Part shown: one piece after another, positions 12,358 through 24,440 of the stretch
Position numbering within the stretch: the first letter of the stretch is position 1
Layout: every line of letters begins with the position of its first letter
Source: Cycas panzhihuaensis
Lineage: Eukaryota > Cycadophyta
Assembly (NCBI GenBank): GCA_023213395.1
Contig: CM041465.1
Span: forward strand, 44,399,741-44,463,740
Reading direction: 5' to 3'
Length of the DNA stretch: 64,000 bases
Made by a program: the position numbers and the translations under genes
Notes under the pieces: model-generated
What the model was told of the DNA's origin: nothing
Databases searched by the model: none
The model's input: only the letters and a program-made list of their open reading frames with translations

Positions 12358-12685
12358 TGTTGGGAATAATCCCAATGTTTGTGCACTAGAGCGCTTAGGG
12401 CCCCTCAAAGCCACCTTTGAGGGCCCCCTTGAGCCGTTCAAAAGCCGCCCGGACCGACCACTCACGTGAGGTACGTATCACCGCTATTTATTTTTTATAT
12501 TTTTTCAAACTAACCTTATTTGTTGTGCAGCTAGGGTGATAGCGCCTGACGCCTCCCCGAATTCTCTATATAAGGGTTGGGAATACCTCCCTGGTGTTTA
12601 TTAACACCGCCACTCTTTCAGAAATTGCCGTTGTACTCAAGATGAAAGTGTCGTGATGTCCTGCTCTGCTCCTCCGGCTCCATCA
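12358..12685 (+). repeat. Element E 3' LTR
   Basis: It is nearly identical to 4722-5056 apart from a 7-bp gap and a few substitutions (TCG to CCG; GGCACC to AGCGCC region). It ends CTCCATCA, followed by the TSD ATGTC (12686-12690). Confidence 0.95.
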
Positions 12686-12694
12686 ATGTCTATA

Positions 12695-15600
12695 ATGGCA
12701 GGGACAACCACCTGCGTTCCAATTCCATTCTTAACTGGCTCAAATTATGCTGACTGGAGGAATCACATATCCCATCAGCTTAAATAATAAAAGATATGGC
12801 GATATGTAACAGGTGAATTTAAAAAACCAAAATATGAAACTACAGAAAGTTATATGGTATATCTGATGAACTCAAATTCAGCTCTAAGCACCATCTTGAA
12901 CTCACTTTCACTATAAATCAGTCAGCAGTTTTCTGAAACAGATGATCTTGCCACTGTCTGGAACAGTCTGCAAGAAAATATGATAAGGTTGATACACATC
13001 AACTAGTTGTCTTAGAATAACAACTATATGATCTTAATTATGATGATTTTTCCAAGGTTGAGGATTTTTTATACAAAATTCAACTAATTAATAAAGACCT
13101 AGGTAACTGTATTAAATCTAAAACTAAAGTAGGTGATACCAATAAAATAATCACCCATGCTAAAGATGATGTTATGCTCGTTTGTCTTGCAATAAATAAA
13201 TTATTAAAATATCTTAATTTTTTTAAAATAGCTAGACAACAAGCTGGCAATCCTCCTATAACATTTAATCAGTTGACAAACCAATTGATAGAACATCAAA
13301 CAATATTAATTTAGATAGACATATTAAAATATCCTTCCCAGGCTTTGTTTTCTAAAACTAAGCCACAAAATAAAAACAAATATCAAAACAATTTTAAGAG
13401 TAATCTAAAATTTTATAAACCTCATAGAAGTTCATAATCTAACTCCCAAAATAATATTAAGTGTTCTGGTTCATTTAAACATCAGAATACTTCTAATCAG
13501 TCCTTTCCTAATCATAACAATGTAAATCCTTCTTAAAACACTAATTGTACCTATTGTCATAAAAGATACCACATTATTAATGTCTGTAGAAGTAGAATAG
13601 CTTTAGAAACATGGAAAGCTTCCAAGGGATTGTAAAACTGACCTCAATCCTGACCACAAAATTGAAAACAAACTCATAATCATTCTCTAACAGTAACAAC
13701 TTTTGTATTTGTTACCCCAACTAATCAACCACCATAATAGGTCCTTGACTCTGGTGCATCCCATCACATAACAGGACACCAGAAAAACTTATCCACTTAT
13801 CAATCTGAAACTAACTCTAAAGAAGAGATTTCTTTTAGAAGTAGAACCTAACTTAAAGTAAAAGAATCAGGTGATGTTACCTTAAAAGATGGTTCAATAA
13901 AGGATGTCTTCTAGGTACTAGGTTTGTTACCAAACCTATTCTCAATTTATCAAATCTGCCAAAAAGACCTTATCATTGAATTCTGTAAAGATAAATTTAT
14001 TATTAAAGAGTCATTAAACAAATTTAAATATATTACCTTAAGACTTGTTGATCATAGTATAGGTTTAGTTTAACAAGTTTACAAAATAACAAAACAAAAC
14101 CCTTCAATGCTTTTATAGCCAAATCTGACACAGTCAGTAAACTTTGGCATGCATGATTTGTCCATACTAGTTATGGCAAACTACAATACCTAAAAAAACA
14201 TGACATGGTTCATGGTCTTCCATCCTTAAATACTGTTTATGGTGTTTGTGAAGCATGTGTAATAGGTAAGCAACACATGAACCCTTTTCCATATAAAACT
14301 CAATTTAGAGCAAAAGTTCCACTTGAAATTGTTCACTCTGGCATATGTGGACCATTTCATGTAACATCATATTCTAGCTCATTATTTTGTCACATTTATT
14401 GATGATTAATCAAGAAAATATTGGGTTTATACACTCAAAATACGTAGTTAAGTATTTGATATTTTCATTGAATACAAAATGCTTGTTAAAAACCAATCAA
14501 AATTTTTAGATCTGATAATGCCATGGAATACTTAAGTGGCAAATTTACTTCCTTTTGTAAAAAGTATGAAATTCAATTTTAGCATTCCATTGCATACACT
14601 CCTCAGTAAAACGCTATTGTTAAACACAAGAATTGCACTCTTGTTGAGATGACTCGTTGCATGTTACATGCAAAGAATCTTAACCTAAAGTTGTGGTCAG
14701 AAGTAATTAATTACTCTAACTATTTACTAAATCGTTTACCTAATAAATGCTTATAAAATGTTACTCTAGAATAAAAGTAGTCTGGAAGAAAAACTTCAGT
14801 CAATCATTTATGAATCTTTGGTAGTATTGCATGGGGACACGTTCCTAAATAAAAATATAAGAAACTAGATCTAAAGAGTCAAAAATACATCTTTGTTGGA
14901 TATAATGAAGAAAGTAAAGCCTATAGACTTTTGGATCCAGTCACGTATCAAATTTTAATTTTGTGTGACGTAATATTTGATGAAGAAGGATCTTCTTCAA
15001 CCTCTATTTATGTAGAACTTCCAGTTGAAAATCTATTAGCCAACACTTATTTGGTTGACCTTTCTAATAAAAAAGTTGATTATGAAATTATAGAATCCTT
15101 ATCTACTCAAGCCCAGAATTGGGCTCTAATTGAAACTACTGATATAGACTCTTCTTCTCAAGCTAGATCCTCAAATCAACCTGTAACTACAGAAACAGTT
15201 ACCAACAAATAGCCTATATGAGCAAAGAAAACACTTGTTGATATTAGATATGATATAGGTAATCCTTCAGATACCAGGCAAACACGTGCCCAAAAATTAC
15301 ATGCTAACTATGCTTTAATGACTAAAATAATGGATAATAATGACCCTAAAACCTTTAAATAAGTTAGCAACAATCTTGTATGCCAGGAAGCTATGCAAGT
15401 TTAATTTGATGCTTTAATCAAAAATTTAACTTGGGATCTCGTACCACGCTCACCGGGAAAAAACGTAGTTGACTGTAAATGGGTTTATAGAACTAAATAC
15501 AACTCAACAGGTGCAGTTGAAAAATATAAAGCTCGCCTAATTGCAAAAGGATTTTCTCAAATTGATGGCATAGATTATAATGAAACCTTTGCCCCTATTA

Positions 15601-16885
15601 CAAAGATAAATAAGATTAAAATAATTATTACTCTCACAGCCAAGTTTAGTTGGAAAATCCATCAAATAGATGTAAAATGTGCATTTATGAATGGGGATCT
15701 CAAAGAAGAAATCCACATGTCTCAGCCGCCTAGCTTTATTGATAATCCTAATTTAGTTTGTAAACTAAAGAAATCTATTTATGGATTAAAACAAGCTCCT
15801 CAAACTTGGTACACTAAAGTTGATGATTATCTAATTTAAATTGGATGCACTAGATGTATTAGTGATCCAAATCTTTATTTCAAATATGAAAATAATAATA
15901 CTACTATTTTAATCATATATGTTGATGATATCATCATCACTAGATCTTCAACAAATAACATTCATCACTTAAAAACTACTTTAATGAATAAATTCGAAAT
16001 GACTGATTTCGGTCTCCTACATTATTTTCTTGGATTATAAATTTATCAACATGATTAAAAAATAACTATATCCTAACCTAAATATATTTTAGAGTTAATT
16101 AAACGATTTAACATGGAAAATACTAAACCCGTATCTAATCTGTTACAATCAGGAGTAAAACTATCTACTAATTGTTCCACACCTTTATGTGATCTAATAT
16201 TATATAGACAACTAATTAGTAGTCTTATTTATTTAACTCATACCCACCCTGATATATCTTATGCTGTTGCTTTATGTTCATATTATATGCAAAATCCACA
16301 TGAATTACATTGGAAAGCTGCTAAACAAATATTATGATATGTTTAGAACACTATTTTTTATGGACTAACTTATAATTTTTGTAGTAAACCTCTAACTTTA
16401 ACAGGATATACTGATTCAGATTGGGCAGGTGATACAAATGATCATAAGTCTACATCAAGTTATGTATTTTTTATAGATTCTTCACTTATTACTTGGTCTA
16501 TTAAAAAAATGTAGGCACGAGCTCTATTAACGATTGAAGCTAAATATCGAGCACTGGTTGAAACCAGCAAAGAAGTACTTTAGCTCAAATCTCTTCTAAA
16601 TGAAATTGGTCTGACTCCTAACTCTTCCATAGAACTTAAAGTTGATAATCAATGTGTCATTGCTATTGTTACAAATCCAGTTGCACATTCTAGAACTAAA
16701 CATATAGAATTACATCAACATTTTATTCGTAATCTTGTTACTGATAACATTGTTCATTTATCTTATTATCCTACGGATCTACAGGTTGCTGACATACTCA
16801 CAAAGTCTTTGACTAAAGTCAAGTTTCTAAACCTATAAGATTTGTTAAAGATAAAAGAAGTCTTATTCAAAGGGGGATCAACATG
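12695..16885 (+). pseudogene. Element B gag-pol, decayed
   Basis: Gag starts with ATG at 12695, five bases after E's right TSD. Aligned to F, the domains are: gag with Y-M-V-Y-L-M-N-S (12847-12870); knuckle C-T-Y-C-H-K-R-Y-H near 13548; protease D-S-G-A-S-H-H about 13748-13770; pre-integrase C-E-A-C about 14244; integrase about 14310-14640; RT about 15400-16060 with the catalytic Y-V-D-D intact at 15918-15929; RNase H about 16380-16840 with D-S-D-W-A-G-D near 16409. Many stops replace Gln codons seen in F (for example L-K-stop-stop at 12778 where F reads L-K-Q-Q). No product is expected. Confidence 0.88.
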
Positions 16886-16924
16886 ATGAAGACCTTCTTT
16901 TTCTATATTATAAAAGCTAACATT

Positions 16925-16933
16925 AAAGTGGGA
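16925..16933 (+). other. Element B polypurine tract
   Basis: AAAGTGGGA directly precedes the 3' LTR; a second purine tract (AAAGGGGGATC) lies about 60 bp upstream near 16872, as in element F. Confidence 0.8.
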
Positions 16934-17370
16934 TGTTAGGATTATTAATGTTACTTTTATGTTTAAGTCACATGTGTAAATAAATATTTAAGTGATTCAA
17001 AGGTTTCAATTTAAAAGTTTAAGTCATTATTTAATTATTATGTGAAAGGTCATTGAAATGCGCAACTACCCATTTCAACGAACCTTTCTTGTTATTAATA
17101 TCCTCTCATAGATTCAAAGAGGTAGTTCTAAGAATCTAGGGGGTTGTCCAAAGCCTATTTCAAAGGCTAGTTTATTGTGTAAAGGGTATGTTTATTATGG
17201 TTTTATGTATAGCTTCTAAACTTAATAAAATCTTAGATTAGGAGGTGGTTTTTCTTCCCTAAAAAGAGTTTTCCACCTATCACATCATGTGTACATGTGA
17301 AATATCATATTTTACCTGTGTATATTTGTTCATTTGATCATGTGATATTGTGCCTGTACCTATTCTCACA
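16934..17370 (+). repeat. Element B 3' LTR
   Basis: TGTTAGG...TTCTCACA, same length as the 5' LTR. It keeps the hairpin at 17043-17088 with one extra mismatch compared with the 5' copy. The TSD AGGAT follows at 17371-17375. Confidence 0.93.
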
Positions 17371-17375
17371 AGGAT

Positions 17376-19021
17376 ATTTAACCCACATGACACATAAGGG
17401 ACACTTGTTTTGAACCTTAGACAAAAGCAAGAAAGGTTCCATTATGTTTAGAGATGATACCTCCTACAAATCAGTTGGTAGAGGTAAGATAGCCCTAATG
17501 ATGGATATAGGAGAATATAGACATCTAGATGATGTCTTATATATCCTAGCTCTAAAGAAAAACCTATTATTAGTAGAGTAAATGATGGGACAAGACTACA
17601 AAGTCATCTTTGAAAATGATGAGTGTGTAATAAAAGATAAAAGAAGAAATAAAACTATATTTGCCTAAGGGAAAATGACCAAGGATCACTTGTTCAAACT
17701 TATTCTTACTCCTTTAAATACATATGCCCTGTAAACTTTAGCTAAATTAGATAGCGAGTTATGGCATAAAAGATTTGGCCATCTCAATTATAGTAGTTTG
17801 GCCCTTATGAAGTGGATGGATATGGTCAATGGATTACCACATGTTGAGGTGAACATAAACCTATATGAAGGATGTCTTCTTGGCAAACATCATAGGGAAA
17901 GTTTGCCATATTTTAGTCATCGAGCATCAGGTCCACTCCAATTGGTATACATAGGTATTTGCAGTCCTATGAACATTCCTTCACTAGCATATGCTAAATA
18001 CTTCATCACATTCATCGATGATTTCAAAAGAAAAACACGTGTATTCTTCCTCAAGTACAAGTCAGATGCCTTCCAACACTTTGTTAACTTCAAAACTTTT
18101 GTGGAGTGACAAAGTGGATACAAACTTCTATCTCTAAGATCAGATAATGGGGGAGAATTTATCTCCAATACATTCAATGATTATTGTATTTACCATGGAA
18201 TTAGAAGATAGTTCACTAATCCTTATACCCCACAAAAAAATAGTGTAGTAGAGAGGAAAAATCACACTATAGTCGAAATGGCTAGGTGTATGCTTAAGGA
18301 TAAGAATTTGGGACATGAGTTTTGGGCAGAAGTAGCACACACAACTATTTATTTACTTACTTAGTGCTCCATCAAATCCCTTAGATTGAAAACTATAGAA
18401 GAATCTTGGACTGATTATAAACCAAGTATGCATCATCTTAGAGTATTTGAATGCCTTGGCTATGCTCACATTCCTGATCAATGAAGATCCAAGTTAGATG
18501 ATCATAGTGTCAAATGTATTTTCCTTAGTTATAGCGAAATATCTCTAAGTCATACAAGGTGTATGACCCCAAATCAAGAAAGGTCATGTTAAGCAGGGAT
18601 GTTAAGTTCCAAGAGGATACCTACTATCAAGACACTCAAGAAAAGAAAAAGGAGGTTATATTAAAGTTTGATACATCTTCCAAAACCAAATATATACCTC
18701 TTATATTTGATTCTAGGAGAAGCATCAATGAACCTAATGGGTATGGAACTTCATCTTAACCTCCACCATAAAACTTACCAAAATGGGTTCATTGAAATCA
18801 TGACTTAGGAAACATCTTGAATAATAATCGTAGATCCACACGCTCACATAGGATTAATTTTGTCTTAATGAACAAAGTATTAGAGACTCATAAGCCTCAA
18901 ACCTTTGATAAGGCCAATCAACATGAATGTTGGCAAAACGTAATGAAAGATGAATATAACTCCATTGTTAAAAATTACACATGGAAGCTAGTTGATTTAC
19001 CTCCAAAGGAAAAAACTATTG
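17376..19021 (+). pseudogene. Element A, piece 2: protease, integrase, start of RT
   Basis: This continues A's frame after B: T-H-M-T-H (protease), pre-integrase L-W-H-K-R-F-G-H (about 17759) with Y-E-G-C-L-L-G-K, and integrase. The first integrase catalytic Asp is changed (Y-I-G-I-C instead of Y-T-D-I-C, about 17949); the D-N-G motif remains (18144-18152). The longest open part is 17798-18109. RT begins at about 18817 (N-N-R-R-S-T-R-S-H) and runs to T-I-D-T (19026), where element C was inserted. Several stops. It aligns with E throughout. Confidence 0.88.
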
Positions 19022-19026
19022 ATACC
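19022..19026 (+). repeat. Left target-site duplication of element C (ATACC)
   Basis: ATACC is repeated at 45036-45040. Joining the flanks restores A's RT (D-T-K then I-Y-K-T-K-F). Confidence 0.88.
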
Positions 19027-20320
19027 TGGAATTGCATCTATAGGATGGTAACTATACCTAGTTAGGATTAAGTTGGTTAACAGAAGGATCTAGAATATAG
19101 AGTCAATCCAACAAGTGAGGGAAATCACCTGCACAAGGTGTATGTGCATCAGAACATAGGTTCAGGACCCATGAATGGCTCATAACTTCACTCTGGGTAA
19201 CTCAGTTTTAGTTTTAGGGGTAGCACAAGCAAGGGATATCCTTGGTTTCTTAAGTAACCTCAAGACGTAGATCTTCCTGCTCTTGGATGGCCAAAAGGGA
19301 AGGGCAAGACCCAACGAGGGAATGGATCCACGTGGAAGATGAGGAGGTATGGATGGAATATATGTAGGCAAGTGACACGGGAGGTGCACGCTTGCGAGGA
19401 TGGTATTGGACAACCACCTCATGAAAAGGACCAATCCAAAGCAGTAGATGTTAAGATTATTTGGTTAGTGTGAGTGTGACAGAGCTAGAGGAGGATGTAC
19501 TAGAAGACAGATCCCCCCTAGGCTAACCCACCTAAAGTGAGTCTAAGGAAATAAAGGACAATAACAAAAGAAGCTTTCACCATCCTACATGTGAAAGGTT
19601 CAACCTTTGATATGTGATGGTGAAGTGAGATCTAACTAGTTGTATGTATATGTAAACAAAAGACAAAGGGATCGTATAAGAATAACAAGTGTACCCTTGT
19701 TTACTCTCAAATATAAGTCCTCACTCTCTTTTCACTTTAATACGTGAGAAAAATAGAATGAAGGGGGTAGACCAATCAAGCATAAACATGCATGCTAAAG
19801 ATGCAAAGCCTAAAAGGGATTATATGCAATCAGGTGGAAAGGAGGAGGGTATAGTTCATATCTCATGCTCTTTCTCAAGAATGCAAGCGTAGCATGCATA
19901 TGCAAACAGTAGATGTAAATAAGTTCCTTTTCTCTTTTCCTTTTATGTTTTAATTATACAAGCAAGTAAACTTAAAAGACAAGAAAAGAGAAAAGAGCTA
20001 TGAAGAGAGGAGGGGGACATACCTAGAAGGTTATGCAGCTGGAATAAGGATGTTATCTTGCACTGCACTTACTTCTCCCTTTTCTTTTCCCAACACGCGG
20101 GCAACATAGAGTAATGGCGTTGGGGCTCCTTTACCTTCCCCAAACTAAAAGTTAAAAAAAATCAAGGAAACAAAAGGAAAGACTATACTAGGAACGAAAA
20201 TGATTAAGGAAAAGAAAGTAAGAGACATACCGGATTGAAGCGCTTCTCCTTCGTGAATGACATGGCAGAACCTGCAATCACAAAAGTACTCCACCCTTTT
20301 CCAAGGGGCTACTAGAATGC

Positions 20321-20395
20321 CATATATATATATATGTGTGTGTGTGCGTGTGTGTGTGTGTGTGTATGTGTGTATGTATGTATGTATGTATACAA
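20321..20395. repeat. Mixed TA / TG / TATG microsatellite in the C 3' LTR
   Basis: ATATATATAT passes into TG repeats with a few substitutions and then TATG repeats. The same site in the other LTR (43071-43242) is a pure AT run of 86 units. Confidence 0.95.
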
Positions 20396-21608
20396 AGTGC
20401 CCAAAATGTTGCAAGCAAAGCATTTTAATCAAAGTAAATCTCAAACTAAAAAAAAAAAAAACTTCTGATCTCCTTAATACAAGAAAGACAAGACAAAGGA
20501 CGTAGATGATTAGCCTTGGAATGGCTAACCCTCTAATGTACACACCTCCACGATATCCCCAAGTGCATGAACAACAAATCAGGACAACCTAAGTAGTAAC
20601 TAGCAGTGAGATAAATAGGTAGCTCAAGGTTTGTAAGTACTACCGACGTTACAAATATTACAATGTGTAACATTTTGTAACTTTTAACCAAGCCAACACC
20701 CAAAGGAGATATGTGACACAACTAAGGTCTGGAATCTCTGCCCATGTGAGGCGCTCAGGATTGGAACCATCACACTAAGGGGTTGTAAACACTAATACTA
20801 GCAATGGCCTTCTTCCGAGAGCTTCTTGGTAACTCAAGAAAGGCACAAGAGGGGAGGAGGAAAAGGGGAGAAGGGGGTTTCCCTTGAGGAGTAGGCCTAG
20901 TTGGGTGTAGATCCTGCCTTAGCTCCTTTCTCTCACCTTTTTAGGACCTCTCCTTGAAACCTTCTTAGAGAAACTAGGAGAAACTAGGAAGATAAAATGG
21001 ACAGATAAAGAAGAATAGAGGGGATGCCTCCTGTATGTGGTGGAAAACTATGAAAAGGAAAGTATACAAAGTGATCCAATCTCTTTAGGGAAGCTAAAAG
21101 GAACAAAACTAAATACACATGAAGTGGTACCCACTATGGCCATATTAATGGTAGGTTGCTTGAGAAAATGGCAGAAAAGCATAATTATATGAGGCTTGGA
21201 GGTGGATCCCTGCAAACGCTATAAAACCTGAAGAGAATCTTGGTGAAACTTGATGGTCATACGTGGAGGTGAGACTTGGAGCATATCCTTGCTTGGAGAA
21301 GCTTGTTCATAAGCCTGCTACCGCAGATCTGAGCTGGAGAGGGAAGATCTCAGGTTGGGACACAAGTATCTCAGATGTTACAGGGCACTCTTGCAGAAAA
21401 TTACCTGTGAAAGTAGGAGAAGAGAGGAGAATAGATGGAAGAAGACCCCAGGAAAATAAAGTCCTTTTGGGTTTTATACCTAACCCCTTAATTGGATGAT
21501 TAGGGTAAGGCTAAGACTCGGCAGATGACTAATCCATGTGGCAGTTTCACGAAAAAAGTAAAATTTGCCATAGCAAATTAAACAAAATGATTTGTGACAG
21601 TCGCCCCA

Positions 21609-21660
21609 TGACAAACTTCACAGTACCACAAAGTTTACTGTGGTACTGCGACATTTGTCA
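21609..21660. repeat. Nested inverted repeat in the C 3' LTR
   Basis: The inner arms CAGTACCACA (21621-21630) and TGTGGTACTG (21639-21648) pair perfectly. The outer arms TGACAAA (21609-21615) and TTTGTCA (21654-21660) also pair. The matching site in the right LTR (about 44466-44505) has decayed. Confidence 0.8.
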
Positions 21661-22194
21661 CGGTGCAGTGATAAAAGCAAAAAATAATAGAAGAAAAGAT
21701 ATCTGGGAGCCCTAAAGGAGGGTACCCCAGGCATAGGAGGGGCTGGCCCTCCGCTCAGGTGGTCAGGGACACCATATGGAAGGGATGACCTAGACCAGAT
21801 GGGATACCAGAGAGGTAGGATTCGCAAGAGGCTGGCAAATGGATAGGAATGCACCAATCACACCTAGTGGAGTGCTAGGGGTTGTGGTGAGGTGATAAAG
21901 GTGTGAATGGATCACATGGGCTAGACGACGCTTAAGACAACATGGAGGTGCATAGGAGGGTTATGGAGTGCCATGGGGATGCATGTCCCATAGATCATCA
22001 TAGGCTAAAAGAGTGTCAAGTAATATGATTAAGCAATGGATGCAAGATGATCACTCAAATGTATCAATCAGTCATGCAGCAAAAGGATGCTTCGATCTAC
22101 CATTCTGAAGGAGTGACAAAGGTAAAGGATAGAAGTATATATGCACTTACCTAAGTCAACTTGCCAAGAACCTATTCATGGTAGCTGAGAAACA

Positions 22195-22206
22195 CTGCCC
22201 CCTTGG
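22195..22206 (-). other. Element C polypurine tract
   Basis: On the minus strand CCAAGGGGGCAG lies directly before the 3' LTR start at 22194, which fixes the element's orientation. Confidence 0.8.
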
Positions 22207-22849
22207 TAGCAGAGCCTCGCATCTCAGAGGCATAATACACTAGCAAATGCTAGTAACACAACGTTAGTAGCATCTATATATACAAACAAATATAACAATT
22301 GTGTGAGCCAAGGGCAACGACGAGTGTCATGGAAGAACACATGGGTGTAGAAGCAAGGATGAGACAATATAGGGGTTGCCTATGTACCACCATATAGACA
22401 ATAGGCAATGATAACAGATGAGGGGGATGCCCCCATCATGAGAGTGCAATGGAAGGGTGGTGAAGACCACACATAGGATCAGATAAATGCCATGAACAAA
22501 GTGCTATGTACAGACACAAGTTGAGAATAGTGAAAGTTATGTGAAGAAAGATGCTGAGAGTAGAGTAAGGAAGTAAACCATGGTGGTCATCATAGTTTAA
22601 CTTCATTAACAGCCAAATTTCACAGGTGCAAACAGATCGAAATATGAAGTATATGATGACCTGAAACTTGGGTGCCTGGGTGATCAGACAAGCCTCTCAA
22701 GGTGGGTCATTGAGGAGAGGAAGACGACGCTCAAGGACAAGATGAACCAGGCTATCGACCTTGGCATTGAGAGCCTAAGGAATGTGTCAGATGTCAACGA
22801 ATGGAAAATTAACAAACAAGGACTTGGCGATTAATGTGAGGGCTCTTAA

Positions 22850-23119
22850 GTGTGGGCACTACACCTGGTAGACCTAGGTGAGATGGGACACCATAACCTG
22901 AGAGTTTTAAAGGAGGATGATGGGTCCGTGGTGGAAACAGAGTGCATCGGTAAGGGCCTTAATAACATCTGTGTACTCATCCTTGTTATTGTTGGCCTTG
23001 GGAAGGAAGATCCCAGAATATATAAAGTCATATCTAGAAGGGTCACGGAGAATCCACGCAATGGCAGAAGGCCCTGGGTTACCATGGATTCTTCCATCGA
23101 TAAAGATGAGTAATGCCAT
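22850..23119 (-). pseudogene. Extra RNase H domain of element C, downstream of integrase
   Basis: The frame from 23119 reads I-F-I-D-G-R-I-H-G-N-P-G-P-S-A-I-A-W-I-L, the G-N-P-G-P signature of the RNase H family found in plant non-LTR elements and in Tat-type gypsy elements. The first catalytic Asp (D-G-R) and the Glu in N-N-K-D-E-Y are present. The third site, normally D-S-Q, reads stop-N-S-Q, so the Asp is lost and a stop precedes it. The domain lies about 4 kb after the integrase, not next to the normal gypsy RNase H (28450-29130). It may have been a separate ORF or part of a longer pol. Confidence 0.72.
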
Positions 23120-24440
23120 GTCAAAAAGAATGGAGGTCTCAATAGAGAAAGTGCTGATAGAGTCGATAGGTGAAGAGGACTCAACGATATGAAATCATTG
23201 TGGGAGACTCAAGTGGCTATCAATAAAGGCTGCGAAGGGTAGGAAGACCCAGAAATGAGGCTGCCCAAGGGTGAAGGAGACTATCTAGTAGACAGGAAAG
23301 AACTAGTGGCAAAAAGGCCCCTCTAGGGGTGCCAAAGGTTGCTTAAGGAAACATAGCGCAATCCTAGGTGGGAGGTTATTCCTTTTTGGATGACGAAATG
23401 AACCAAATGAGTATAAACTTAGGTATATATGGAGGTGGCACATAAAATAATGTAGAAGGGGCCTCTCAGGGCCAAAGAGAGGGGTGCCATAAATGCACCC
23501 GAAGGGTAAGGAGAAAAGTGGGCCACAGAGGTAGAACGAGGATCAGACCCAAAAGGCAAAGGTGATCAAGAGAGAGAGAGAGATAGTCCCAAGGGCTGTC
23601 ATGGTGAGAGAAATGGAAGAGGTGTCTGTCGGGGCCCCTACCTATATAGGGAAAACTTGATGAAAATGGGATTCATTTTCATAGGCTTACAATCGATTCA
23701 GAGCCCTTTTCCTTATGTAGTGGAGCACTGCTTGACTTTGGAGGCACGCATAGAGAGATCAAACTATTAGATCAGGACGCAGAGATAGCCAGCGAGACCG
23801 GGGGAATGAGATGGCAATAGCGAGGCCAGATCCAATGAGTGGATCACTCTTTTCCTAACCCATCTGGTCATATAAGTTTAATAGATTTTTAATGATTTTT
23901 AGTGTAGTTTTTAGCCCCTTATAGGCAAATTGAGATCTCTTGGAGTTTGAATTGGACCTAGCGAGAGGGGGGACCAGGGCATTAGGTAGCCCTGGTCCCG
24001 ATGGGCCTGAGCGTGGCCCACTCGGGCAAAAAATTTTAGATTTTTGGGTGGAAAACCCCCCCTTAATTTGGGGGTGTCACTAGCTCCATGGTAAAAATCA
24101 CAGTGTCGTGAACTTTACCGCGGGGTCACTGAGTTTACGTTGGAAACTTAGTGGGGCCCCATACTAAACTCTATGGTACTGCAGAGTTTAGTATAGTATG
24201 AAGATAGATAAACTAAAAAGATAAAGGATGGCCTGAAGGAATTCCAAACCTCAATCAGGAAGGAATGAGGGGTAGTCCTAAAGGCAGGCAGATAGGTCTA
24301 TGTGAGTTCTGACTAGTTTTTGGGATATTTTACAAGTAGTTATCGCAGTGGACAACTGCGAGAACATAGGGGTGGCGATGCTTAGTTTTATTGAGATGAT
24401 GTTCTTTGGAGACAGGCAAGTGTTAGGGAGATGTGGCCTA
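23120..24440. other. Element C 3' region, no gene seen
   Basis: This lies between the extra RNase H and the antisense ORF. A GA run is at 23572-23583. Two hairpins stand close together: 24127-24136 with 24144-24153, and a perfect 12-bp stem at 24161-24172 with 24183-24194. I see no conserved frame. Confidence 0.6.

Larger units (their letters stand above)
4722..12685 (+). mobile_element. Element E: youngest Ty1/copia element, inside B
   Basis: E is a complete copia element of 7964 bp with LTRs of 335 and 328 bp, TSD ATGTC, primer site at 5059, purine tract at 12347 and domain order gag-PR-IN-RT-RH. The LTRs differ by one 7-bp indel and about three single bases, so insertion is recent compared with the rest of the window. 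It is of the same family as A, the outermost host. Despite its youth its pol is broken (frame breaks near 10280 and in RT, YVSD instead of YVDD), so it either died at once or was copied by proteins of a sister element. Confidence 0.95.
19027..22194 (-). repeat. Element C 3' LTR (left)
   Basis: Read on the minus strand it starts TGTTTCTC at 22194 and ends ...ATTCCA at 19027. It aligns over its length with 41800-45035; the main length difference is the microsatellite (20321-20395 here). It contains a cruciform-like double stem at 21609-21660. Predicted small frames (19180-19434, 19689-19892, 21263-21499 and others) have no domain and are not real genes. Confidence 0.92.

Noticed and set aside
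20145-20543. 132-codon minus-strand frame in C's LTR
   Set aside because: It spans a microsatellite and is not kept open in the other LTR.
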